A stretch of DNA of 64,000 bases from Vitis vinifera (Eukaryota; Streptophyta; Magnoliopsida; Vitales; Vitaceae), in the NCBI RefSeq assembly GCF_030704535.1, contig NC_081822.1, positions 8,536,501-8,600,500 of the forward strand, read 5' to 3'. The notes below the pieces were generated by a model. It saw nothing but the letters and a program-made list of their open reading frames with translations. It was not told the DNA's origin and did no database searches. The position numbers were made by a program, and so were the translations under genes. Shown in pieces: positions 38,153-49,095 of this stretch; position 1 is the first letter of the stretch; each line of letters opens with the position of its first letter.

Positions 38153-38258
38153 TGTAGGAAGGGTGTAAATAATTTCTATTTTTATTTTTAGAAATTACTT
38201 TTAATTTAATTTATTTTATTCTATTAGTCTTTTGTTTCCATACCCTTAAATTCCAACG
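38153..38258 (+). repeat. Copia element 2, 3' mini-LTR (106 bp)
   Basis: Starts TGTAGGAAGGGTGTAAATAA and ends TTAAATTCCAACG. The final CG instead of CA is a point change. An A-rich tract precedes it. Confidence 0.85.
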
Positions 38259-39970
38259 CTCGATACCTTCCAAATCTTCAAGCCGAGACAATGAATGCCT
38301 GGCAACTAGCAAATTGTAATAGATTTAAATTCTGTTATGATGGTTATAATATTTTGATATTGCATAGATTTTGTTACAAAACTAATCCATTTCGAAAAAA
38401 GGAAAAAAAAAAGTATAAAGTATTTTTAAAGATATTAATTAAATTAGTATTTTTTTCATAATATCATTGACCGCTTTATTTTTTATTTTTTATTTTTGTA
38501 TTAAAATTACAGTTAATTAGTGTTTTTTTTCCTTATTAAAACCTTAGTGTGGTTTTAGTTTTAAGGTTAAAACTACAATCACCAATATATATGGATGCTG
38601 ATTTGGCAAGCTAACCTTTTTTTGATGAATATTTTAAAAAATTAATGCAGATTGAGATTTTTTTATTTTTTTTTATTTTTAAAAGAGGCTGCTTTAATTA
38701 CAAACATAAGATAGAGATGATTGAAAGGGATTCGAGCAGGAATGGTAGATGGTTAAAACTATTTTCAATGTGAGAAATTGAAATAACAATCCATTTCACA
38801 TCCATGGGACCTGAGAGACTGCAAATTTCCCTTCCCGATGCCTGCATAAAATGACAGGTTGAAAAGAAGTAAGAAACAAATAAGTGATAACTAAGGTTGA
38901 ATTGTAACCTGTGTGAGAATTCTGAAAACATGGAATCCCCATCCCAACCAAATCAATTTTGATTGAACCAACCATCCCCAGTCCCCACCCACTTAACCTT
39001 GTACCGCTTTGATTCTATCCTTTTGGTCCCGTGAAAAATGAAATAGGAAAAGACCATTTGTTTTTCTTTAAGAAAAGAACAAAAATGTTAATCCATATGA
39101 CAAACGAAGCAGAGCTCCAAAGAAGTACAATAACCATGCCTTACATTTTGGCGTGGGGTGTTGGTTGAATTGAATATTCATAGAAGAAGAGAACTATGAA
39201 TCAAAGTGGAGAAAGAGAGAGAGAGGGGGGAATAGGAAGAAAAAGAAAGAAATAAAAATGTCATACCGTGTGAAGCAGACCATGTTTGCCACACGCCACC
39301 CAAAGAGACCTTGGGAATGCAACTTTTTGTCTCTTAATAAATTCAGTTTGGTTGGATAAGACAGTGAATGATGACAAATGTGGTTTCAGTTTTTACCTCG
39401 TCATTATTGAGGCCGGGGTAAAAAGTATAAATGTCACCCTCAGCCTCGGGGCTTCACCATTTCTTCAACCACATTCCTCAACGCCTTCCCAAATAGCCTT
39501 TCAACTCAAATAAATATATTTGACCCTGGCGGAAGGGTGAGGGAGATTAGCATCGGATTCCATTCCATGTACGTGCCCATGGCTCATCCCTGTATGTGCG
39601 AAAATTTTCAATCTGACAAACGGCTACCGATCCCCACTCACATTTGCAAATATTAAAGAAACCAGGGGTCTCTACGAAATAACATAAAATACTGGGTGTT
39701 TCTCCTCAATTAACCCTAAATCCTAATCACGATAATTAAGGCGGGAGAATAATCAAATTTTGATTATAACTTGGAAGCAGTTTCTCTTAAGCTATCCAAC
39801 TTCTGTAAGCCATCTTTGAGAGAGAGAGAGAGAGAAAGAAACCCCGAGAAAATAAGAGAAAGAGAGAGAAATGCGTCTTGCAGAGAAAAGGGGATACGAA
39901 CAAAACCTTGGCGTTTGATTATTCTTCTTCCATTTCGTTTTCTCGATTTCTGATTTCTAAGGGAAAAAAA
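38259..39970. other. intergenic DNA and SPATULA-like gene promoter/5' UTR
   Basis: AT-rich to about 38700, then mixed composition. A GA microsatellite lies at 39217-39228 and a longer GA-rich block at 39817-39870, just before the coding start, where a 5' UTR is expected. A TATA-like AAATAAATATATTTG lies near 39505-39520. No other gene is seen. Confidence 0.45.
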
Positions 39971-42900
39971 ATGGCGGATCTGTATGGAACAAACGTTTCT
40001 TCTTCTGCCACCGCTCTCGCTCTCGAATCAGAAGATATCTCTGCGTTTCTTCACCACTTCCTCCATAATCAGTCTTCTTCTTCTACTACTACTAGTACTA
40101 TTAAGGCTAAGCACGCGCACTCCTTTTCGCCTGCGCTACTACATCCGGAGACGGCATCCGCCGCCGAAGTGTTGTCTCCACAGAAGGATCGGCGCCGGTT
40201 CTCTCGATCGGCGATTCTTTCCGACTCCGACTGCCGAGTTAGGAGCGGACTCTCTACGGCTGGATCATCTGCCGTGGTTGAATCCTCCACCGGCATTAAC
40301 TTCTCAGATCACGGGGCCTATTGCCCTGCGGGTATGAAGGAGACTGCTGGGAACACTTTCAGTTCTATTGCTGCTGTGGATTCTGAGGCGATCACGGTTT
40401 CCAGGAAGAGAAGAATGTTTTCCATGGAGAATAGCGTGGACGACTTTGGTTGTGATAGCGAGGTAGTTTCAGTTCAAGGAATTGTTTACTATCCGATTGG
40501 TTGCTGAGAGAATGGAGGAAAATAAAGTAAATAAAATTTCTGTGTTTTCTTAAGAATAGAACAACTCAATTAAGCAAAATAATTGTATTAGTCTTGGTTG
40601 AATGGAGTCTGTTTTGTTTTATGAGATCCTATATCACGGATAATTTTAGACTCTAATATTTGATTTTTTTTCTTTTTATTTTTCTACACTTCCTCAGCTA
40701 CCAAACGGAGCCTTAGTTTGATCTTTTTTGAAATTTTTCGTTGGTTGATTCTTGTTGAACTTAGAAGGGTCCTGAAGCATCGGATGTGCCCTCGAATCCA
40801 GCCCCGTCTCGGTCTTCTTCAAAGAGGAGCAGAGCAGCTGAGGTCCATAATTTGTCAGAAAAGGTTGGGTTATGAGGCTCTGACGTCGAATATGTATTGT
40901 TGTTATAGATTTTGATTTCTGGGTTGTAATGTTTTAATTTGGTGGACAGAGAAGGAGGAGCAGGATAAATGAAAAAATGAAAGCCTTGCAGAATTTAATT
41001 CCTAATTCTAATAAGGTACGTAATCCAAAACCTGTATGCTCTTGAGCTGTGTGTGAATGCTAATGCTTTGACGTCCTTTTTATTATAGACGGATAAGGCT
41101 TCAATGTTGGATGAAGCCATCGAATACCTGAAGCAGCTTCAGCTCCAAGTTCAGGTTAGTGTTCTCTTTATGTTTTTGGACAAATATTTGCTTCAATTGC
41201 AGGTTGTCATCTATTTTGTTGCTTTTCGTCTGTGACTGTGTGATTGTCAATTGCAGCTATAGATGATTTTGCTTACTTACCATCATTATTTCTGTAAGTC
41301 AATATCAGTGTATTTATTTCACTCTTAGCCTGTGTAACCTTCAAAATTATTTCATTAAGGCATGGGATTGGTATCAAGGATAAGTCTCCATGTCCATTAA
41401 GTCGGGATATACAAACATGAATCTAGTCATGAAATTGTCAGGTGAATGATAGTAAAATTGATTTAATAATCATCCTAATGGTGCCAGATATGTGGTGTAT
41501 TGAATCATAAATCATGGGCAAAAATCCATTAGCAATTAGGTTGTCTTGATACCCCAATTTTGATTTGATTCACATAGAACCTTGAGTTGGACCAAGCGGA
41601 TCAATTTGCTAGTGATGTCTTGGTATATGTTCAATCTGGCTGGAACATTCTGATTGAATATGATGTGGCTGTTCATGGCTATTGAAATGACTAGAAATCC
41701 ATTGTTCTCCTCAAAATCTAGTAAGAAATAGCCTGATTTCAAATATGTTTTGGATTAGTCAATTCATGGAACGTTTTTTGCCTATGTTCATCAACTCCAG
41801 ACCGGTTTCTACTTGTAAACTCAATATAGAATGTCATGTTTTATACTAGTATCAACTACTTGGTTCTGGTGTTTGTGAAATCCATTTAGAAACACAGGAT
41901 CTATGACTAGTTCTTGATCAACTCAGTGTACTCAATGTGTGTGGAACTAATATAAAAACTTTAAAATAATTTAAAGCTCATTTATATGTTTATTCTAATA
42001 GAGGAATTTGGCCAGTCATTTTCCATCATCCAATACTAGTTCTAAGTGATAGTATCAGACACATTCCAAGGTCTAGCAACAAAAGCAGAATAGATCATGA
42101 GTTGGGGTTGTGAGATATTAATTCCTTGCGGGAATGCTGGGCTATTCCATGTTAAGCAAAGTGCCTTGTTTTTCCCAATAATTTAGCAAAGAAAAAGTGA
42201 CCAGTTCATCTTGAGTGTAGGTTTGTCAGATCGACCTTCTGGAAAGTAACTGGATCTGAACACTTAGCAGAATTAGTTTATAGGTTTGTACTAGTGTATT
42301 CTGAATGCTGCTTATTGTTTTATTATTTTAGATTACAGAGCTTGATCCCTCATTTATTTTATTGCTTTAGATTACAGGGCTGACCCTTCATATACTCATG
42401 ATTGAGCTTGGTTTCCTTCCTCTTGCCATTATAGCATCTTCAACTCGAATTGAATCACTCTCCTACATTTGGTGATTTTCTTTGCACTAACTTCATTTTT
42501 GCAAAAGATCTTATAGAGTCCTAATTTTAGTGTGATAATTAATGAGGCCAACATCTTAATCACTTTCTACGTGTCCATTTTCATGAAATTTCTACTTAGG
42601 TTGTAAAACAAATAGCCACTTACAATCCTGGAGTTAAAGAACATTTACCAATTACCTTGAATCTATTATCTGTAAGTTCAGGCATTCCCTTTTAATAAAA
42701 ATGATAAAGTTGTATTGGCTGACCTGTAAATTGAAGCCAAATGCTGTTATTATTATTATTTTAAATAAAATAATATAATGCTCCTTAAAGCTATTTTGCT
42801 AATTTGTTAGAGAATGGGTATGTAGCTAAATAAAGCTTGGTTTTCTGTTTGATTTTGAACTTGTTAACTAATGTTCTTGTAATTTCTTCTTCATGCGACA

Positions 42901-43436
42901 AAATATAATATCAGGAATTGAAGCAGAATCAACAAGATTTCTGATCTTTTTCTTTGTGATTGGTTTTACAGATGCTAACAATGAGAAATGGATTAAGTTT
43001 ACATCCAATCTACTTACCAGGAGCACTGCAGCCTACGCAGCTGCCCCAAACGGGAGCAGGTTTTGCTGAGGGAAATCTATTGCTTAGCAACAGTGGAACT
43101 GGCACACTTCCTGCTAATCAAGAAATCTCAATGCAAACTACATTTGATCTTACCAGCCAACCAATTGCCATACCCACGATGACAAACATGAACAATTCAG
43201 ATACCTCGTTTGGTTTTGAACATTCGGATCAGCCTCATTATGGACCCTTCAATCTCACAGGATCATCCAAGGTAACTTTTTAGTATGGATGATTGAATAA
43301 TTTTTCAGGAATCTGGGAGTAACATTGACCATGTACCTGCAATGTGAAGGAAATCTGCCACGAAGAGGCATTACCAGAACCTCAAGGAGAGATGAACTGC
43401 TCCAGGAAAAACTCATCATCTGGTGTGTCTTCCTAA
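39971..43436 (+). CDS. SPT-like: SPATULA/ALCATRAZ-like bHLH transcription factor, six exons
   Basis: Coding exons are 39971-40462, 40765-40863, 40950-41015, 41089-41154 and 42972-43271, all phase 0. The last exon is most likely 43350-43436, for 369 residues. The Ser-rich N-terminus has an acidic amphipathic patch (ALESEDISAFLHHFLHN). The bHLH spans about 184-243: EVHNLSEKRRRSRINEKMKA, then NKTDKASMLDEAIEYLKQLQ. H192, E196 and R200 give the H-E-R set for E/G-box binding. The run from EVHNLSEKRRR through QVQMLTMRNG is the SPT/ALC hallmark. These nuclear factors control carpel margin and fruit valve development and restrain growth. SPT versus ALC was not resolved. The 3' end has alternatives: read-through to TAG at 43281-43283, or a TTTTTCAG acceptor at 43308 that would need a 37-nt intron. 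Confidence 0.9.
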
Positions 43437-44395
43437 CCAGCCGGGAAGATTCCATCCTCAAACAGTCAGTATGTATGAAATCACAGAAGCCATTTAGAAG
43501 TTTTACTTTGTTGAAACACTTTAAGAAACTGCTGACATGTGCAACTTTGTTAGGTTATTTATGCTTAAAAAGGTTAAACATAAGGGATCCGAACTTTTGA
43601 AATTCCTTAACGTTTATAACAATGTTTACCAAGTTTTTTGGTGTTCATTTTTAAAAAGCTAATGATGTTGCCTTAGGTTGGATAGAAGTTGCTATTTGTA
43701 CAGTTCCCAAAGACGAACATTGTCCATGTCTGCCATTTTGCCATGCCCAGGGATCTGATTATTTTCAAGCATGCTTAGTGACTCTATATGGGAAATTGGA
43801 AATTGGAAATTAGACTTACTGATTGTTACCTTGGCAAAGTCGTCTGAGCATGCTTGTGCACAGTGGACAGGCATTGATTAAACATGCTTGGTTTTAAGTG
43901 CTGGTTTTATGAATTTGCTCAAATGCTATTTTAATTTTTTATAGAAAAATAAAGCAGCCTGATTTCAACCTTTCCAGTGTCTAAGCATGCGTGGGTACAG
44001 CAGAGCGCTGACACCATTTCGGCATATTTGGTCCGTTGAAGTGATGGTTTTTGACCTTTTATATATGATAAAATAGTTTATAATGCTGATGACCTGGTTT
44101 TTCTCTCTCCTCACAGAATAAATATTATTTTGAACTCGTTGATTGGAATTTGATGTCTCCCTGTAGCACCAAGGATTTAAACTTCTGCAAAAAATTGGTG
44201 AAATTTCGGCCGATACATTGGGTGAGGGCCCTCGGAAAAGCGCGGTGATTTTTTTTCTGTTTGCCCAAAAAAAGGGGGAAATAATTGACGATCTATCGAC
44301 TGGGGAGAGGATCGGACGGCTATCAATGGAACTCGTGGTATATTATAACTTTAATTTTTTTATTTTAAAAAGTTCAAAAAAATGGCAAACGATTT
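43437..44395. other. SPATULA-like gene 3' region and flank of the 5.7-kb insertion
   Basis: Likely 3' UTR followed by non-coding sequence. The last five bases, GATTT, are the left target duplication of the insertion that follows. Confidence 0.5.
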
Positions 44396-46002
44396 TGTGG
44401 ACCCCGCATTTTGAACAATCTCAATGCGTTTCCCACTCGATGGCGAAACTCGATTTTTATTTAGAAAAATTGGTTTTTTTATTGATTAAAAAAAAAATGA
44501 CTTGGAGTCGCCACTTATTTTTGTTTTATTTTTAAAAGGGTAAACAAAATAAGAAAGAAAAACCCTAAGTGTGACTCCTTATTTTGGAAAAGGCGGTCTA
44601 TGAAAACCGGATCGGGTTCGGGGGTCAGGTTACTTATCGGGAAGGTACGGTAAAGACCGTAGCACCCCTCTAAGTCCCTAAAGTCGGGTCTCTACTACTA
44701 AAATGAAGCTGACATGGCGATGATGAGGAAATCGATAAATACACAAATCAATCATGCACATATGAGTATCAAAACATGCGTATAGCAAGACCAGAATAAG
44801 GACAGATGCGTACCTGGGCAACGATCTTCAATGCGCTATCAAGAAGTGAGATTAGTGCATAATAACAATCATGAGATATAGCATACATGTCACTAAACTG
44901 AATACAAAATCATCAATAGCACAATGTGTCATTTCACTCAATTTTATTTTAAAGAAAATTTATTTGATGTTGGGCCCCCCACCAAAGCTCAATTCATTTT
45001 TGCATGAATTAATTCCATAAATTCCATTATTCGGAATTATGGGATTAAATCCTTGCTTATTTAAAAACCTTTTAAAAATAGAGAAAATGTGAAAATTGTT
45101 CGCCATGAAGAAAAATGGCGCCAAAATTTTATTGGAAAATAAATTTTTGGAACCTAAAAAAAACTAAGGATGAAAAATGGAAGAATTAAAATCTGAAAAT
45201 TTATTTGAAAAATGAGATTTAAAACAAAACATTTCCAAAGTTGAAGATGGTGAATTAGAAGGTGGCGCGTGGCTTAGAGGGGGGACTAAGCAAGCCATGT
45301 AGACTAGAAATGCGAACTTGGGGCACCTTGAGCACCGACTGCATATTATTCCATCTCTGCATTAATGTTTCGGCCATGTAGACTTGAACCCCAACACACT
45401 GAATGCTCAAAACTGGTGCAAACTTTTGCTGTTTCCACTTTGCAGGCCCTTAGCTACAGGCTCAGATCACTCGTGAACCCTTTAATTCCAATACCGTTGG
45501 GCCAGATAAATGGACAGGTGAAGAAATAGCAGGAGGGCCAGGGGGAGTGCTCGAATGAGGAGTAGGGCTGCCAGTTTTTACCCTTTTGGACTGATGATAA
45601 CAAATTTGGAGCTCTGGTTGAGAGGGAAAGAATATAGCCAAAACCCAATCTTCCTGTTACCACTCAGCAGCCCATAGCCAGGATAATCCCTGCCACGTTA
45701 CTTCCAACGTATTCTCCTAGGCCACTTTTCCAACAAAGAAATGAAAACTCCCATTACACACGACATTTCCATCATTATAAACCATCCAATCGATTTTGGA
45801 TGTCTTGTTTTCAACTGACTTTCTGTAATGGACAGTGCAAGGCGTCGGAGCTGTAGTAAGGCAAAAGCACACTCCAAAGACGTGGGATTTATACTGGTAT
45901 AAAACGGCGGTGACTTTCAAGAACCAGCATGCGTCGACAACGGCAGATAAAAATTCCCATGCACCCAAACTGCAGTTCAATGGAATCGTAGGCCATGCTT
46001 CC

Positions 46003-46315
46003 TCAATGGACAATGCAACCCACTCCGCATTCTTCATGAAGGTAACACAGACCTCGAGCAATTCCAACAGCAACTTTTTGTCTAGCAGACCATTCTAGTG
46101 GATCTCGATGGCGTCCATATAGATGAGAATCCAGTGAGCTATTGCATATATATTCATAAACCAGCAACCTTCTTCTGTCTGCTATACAATACCCAATCAG
46201 CATAACAACATTTCGGTGCTGAGCACAGCTCAGGACTTCCACTTCTGAGCAAAATTCAACATCACCCTGAGAACTAGCCAATTTGTATTGCTTCACAGCA
46301 ACTGCTTGGCCAAGT
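46003..46315 (-). pseudogene. captured fragment of a PERK-like (SELMODRAFT_444075-type) kinase
   Basis: About 100 codons read open: AVAVKQYKLASSQGDVEF (with the subdomain II Lys), then LSCAQHRNVVMLIGYCIADR, LLVYEYICNSSLDSHLYGR and CYLHEECGVGCIVH. The sequence stops at a TGA exactly where the catalytic loop (normally RDMR in this family) should follow. It covers kinase subdomains II to VIa without an ATP-binding Gly loop or a C-lobe, so it cannot be an enzyme. It is a broken copy of a host gene inside the 44396-50114 insertion. Confidence 0.87.
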
Positions 46316-46343
46316 TATAGAACCTCAGTGTACACTGCCACTC

Positions 46344-46790
46344 TCATTCCGCGTGAAGAACTTTTGAGGATGAGGCATCACCCACTTCAATATTCTCCTT
46401 AACTGGGCGTTCACAACTTTTACTTTCCTCTATTATCTCAGAAGCAACTAAGGGTCTCGCCTCCGAGGATTCAACATCATTATTTATTGAAGATGAAGGA
46501 ACATCCATGCTTGAAGAACTTCCTGGCTGAAGTGAGGCAATATTAGGAGCCCCAGAAGCCAATGGATCAGATTTCTTCGATGTAAGGGCTACAGTTAAGA
46601 CAGTTGCTGTTGTTTCCTGAATATGAAGACTCAGCCATGTCTTTTCAAGATTAAATGCCAAAATTTCAGCAGCAACAAAGCCTTCTGGGAGAGCTCCTCT
46701 TCCGCGCCTGAACAACCCGAGGTGCTGGAGTCGCGAAACTGAATCATAACTAAGAGCAACGCGACTGGTGTTAGCACTGGCTGACGACAT
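46344..46790 (-). pseudogene. protein-like open frame inside the insertion, unidentified
   Basis: A 148-codon minus-strand frame with a plausible folded stretch (GFVAAEILAFNLEKTWLSLH) and a Ser/Glu-rich tail. I do not recognise the family. Its orientation matches the kinase and isochorismatase fragments, which suggests another captured piece. Confidence 0.4.
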
Positions 46791-47275
46791 CGATGGTAAT
46801 GAAAACGGGACATGACGGCGAACACCTCAAATCAGCAAACGACACATTTGGTCCAAAATATGCCATCTGACTCATAACATTACTTAGTGGATGTGAGTGA
46901 GGAACCCCAGCTGCATGTGCTTCCGACCTTGAACTTCGGATATTTGTGGTCTAACAGCTGAGTTTAGCAGTGAAATCAATATAACCTGGGTGGAAGACGG
47001 CGTCATCAATGATCGGGCCACAGATAGGGTCATCCTCCAATGAGCATCTTCCTGTCATGCTGTGAGAAGTGACATCTGGAAATGGTAATATCCATGCAAT
47101 CACTAAGACAGAGCCCATAATAATCTGCAAGGTGGTAGGATTTGTTTGAGTGAGATAGGTTCAGGGGTACGTGAATATGGGTAGGATAGGAAGATGGGCA
47201 GATAGGGTGGTGGTGCGAGAATATGGGTATGATGTATTGAAAGGTGAGGAAAAAGATAATGGATATGAGAAGGTC

Positions 47276-47671
47276 TTAGAGTGAGAAAATGGGTTTGACG
47301 GATGGTTTGATGGGTAATGAAGGCTGCCATGCAAGGTTGGTTTGGTCTCCTCTATTATCGGTGAGTGGACTGGCAGAAACTTCGAGTTCAGTGTCATTGG
47401 GTTGACATCTGGACATAGAAAGTGGGTGCTTGCTCACAGCATTAGGGGTTAGCTGCTCTGTATTAGAGAACTCTCCTTTGTGCTCCAACAGCATATCATT
47501 CCTGTGGGAATCTTGTATTTTTGAAGACTGAGTAGCATTTTCTTCATGATGATGGTCAAGCTTGATATTCATGAGAAACGAATCAATACTACAGTCCTTC
47601 ATTTCAGCATGAGATGCCTCTTCCTGTTTGTTCTTAGAAATAGGAATCCTTGTTTCAATGAGAGAAACCAA
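47276..47671 (-). pseudogene. second unidentified open frame inside the insertion
   Basis: A polar, low-hydrophobicity frame of about 130 codons (HHHEENATQSSKIQDS, then LSMSRCQPNDTELEV). It resembles a disordered region of a larger plant protein. No family was recognised. Same strand as the other captured pieces. Confidence 0.35.
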
Positions 47672-48189
47672 TGAACTAAGCCGCTAATCCTGAACATGTG
47701 AACCAATGAGGAGAGAACGTCTCGAGCAATTGAGTTCCAGAATGTCTACTGCCACTTGACCTGATGGTGAAATCCCAATACCAGATGGTTGCAGCAAATC
47801 CTCCATAGATGGATTTCATGTCCAGTATATTACGCATATTTGACTAGTCAATTCCTATTCCTGTGAGGTAGGACTTGCTGACAATAGCTTTCCAGTGCTC
47901 AGTGCCTACAATCAAATTATCTCTTTGGCCATTCCTCAAGCCACTCTGTTCCGCGTTCTTCAATAGCTGCTGGGGTGTTCTCTGCTGCCCGAGTAGTGTT
48001 TGAATCCATCCCACCATACTTCCTATATTCCACTAGCATATCCAGAAATGGAAAAGTGCAGCACACATCATAATTCAGCGGACGGGACATCCAAGGCACT
48101 GTTGGTGGGGATAGAAGGATCCCTTGACAGCCACTGGTTTGCAAGATCAGTGCCGATAGTGACGGCATAGTGGTTGGAAAGCAGTCTTT

Positions 48190-48402
48190 GGCATCAACAA
48201 TTACAGTAACAGATTGATAATCCAGTGCTACTGCACCAAAAACCATCTGTCTAATGCAATTTGGAGTTTGAACACCAACTATAATATTAATCCCGTTACT
48301 CTGAAGGAAAGAATGAAGGTGGGTGGCAAAGGATGCACTGAATCCCGTCCTCACCAGCTTATAATCCCCTTCCTTGATCATAAAGCCATCAACCAGTCTC
48401 TG
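48190..48402 (-). pseudogene. captured fragment of an isochorismatase-like hydrolase
   Basis: About 70 codons match the core of the plant isochorismatase family (At3g16190-like): LVDGFMIKEGDYKLVRTGFS, ATHLHSFLQSNGINI, then GVQTPNCIRQMVFGAVALDY and VTVIVDA, which includes the catalytic Cys region (TPNCIRQ). After VDA the sequence departs from the family although the frame stays open to 47917. The N-terminal Asp and Lys active-site segments are absent. It is a non-functional captured fragment. Confidence 0.85.
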
Positions 48403-48876
48403 ACCACCTGAGGGGATGAGGCCCTTGCACCATTTGGCTGGCCACCAGCATGATCTACAAATAGGGTCTTTATTTCAGGGTCAACTTTCGGATTTTTGCA
48501 AAACTAATGCTGCCAATTTAAACTCTGATTAATCAACGTCCGCAATCCCGAGTCCCTCAAGCTGATGCAACGCGTCTTTAGGAAGGTAGAGCCTCCAATG
48601 AATACTTTAGATTTCGATTTTTGAACAATTATGGCGGAACCATTCATCGATTGGCATTATCATTACCCTGGGATTGCAGCAAGATGCATGGATCATCAGC
48701 AGTCAAGAGGCAATACTAATGCCCAGGTATGGCAGTCACCAATTCTGAGCAGAATAATTCAACAACTCCCTGAGCAGTGAGTCAATAATGACCCAAACTC
48801 AGAATAAATGTCCACATGAAGAATAGGTACTGCTTCATGCAATTCAGATTTGACCTTTTGGACCACATGGTGAAGG

Positions 48877-49095
48877 TCATCTGTCTTTTTCCAGTCCATT
48901 GTGCAGCACAATCTCCTTAAGAGCCTCACTGTCATTGGTATGGTGATTACATTCCAGATTCAGCAGAAAGGGTGCATCTATAGACACAGTAAAGGCATTG
49001 GCCAAAGCATTCACAATATACGCATTCTCACGAGGATTTAGCTCAAGTTTCTTTCCTCTGGACGTCCAATGCGATCTACATAGCTTTTCAGGCAC
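48877..49095 (-). pseudogene. third unidentified open frame inside the insertion
   Basis: A 60-70-codon minus-strand frame containing LNPRENAYIVNALANAFTVS then IDAPFLLNLECNHH. It looks like protein but I cannot place it. It may be an exon captured from another host gene. Confidence 0.35.

Larger units (their letters stand above)
36145..38258 (+). mobile_element. Copia LTR retrotransposon with ~100-bp mini-LTRs
   Basis: Direct terminal repeats at 36145-36240 (96 bp) and 38153-38258 (106 bp) bracket a 1.9-kb interior. Candidate target duplications are CTTGA (36140-36144) and CTCGA (38259-38263), one transition apart. The interior has a gag stub, an integrase shard, the RT end and RNase H. It is the same family as the element at 18109-20935: its LTRs match the two ends of those 552-558-bp LTRs with the middle missing. 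Confidence 0.88.
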
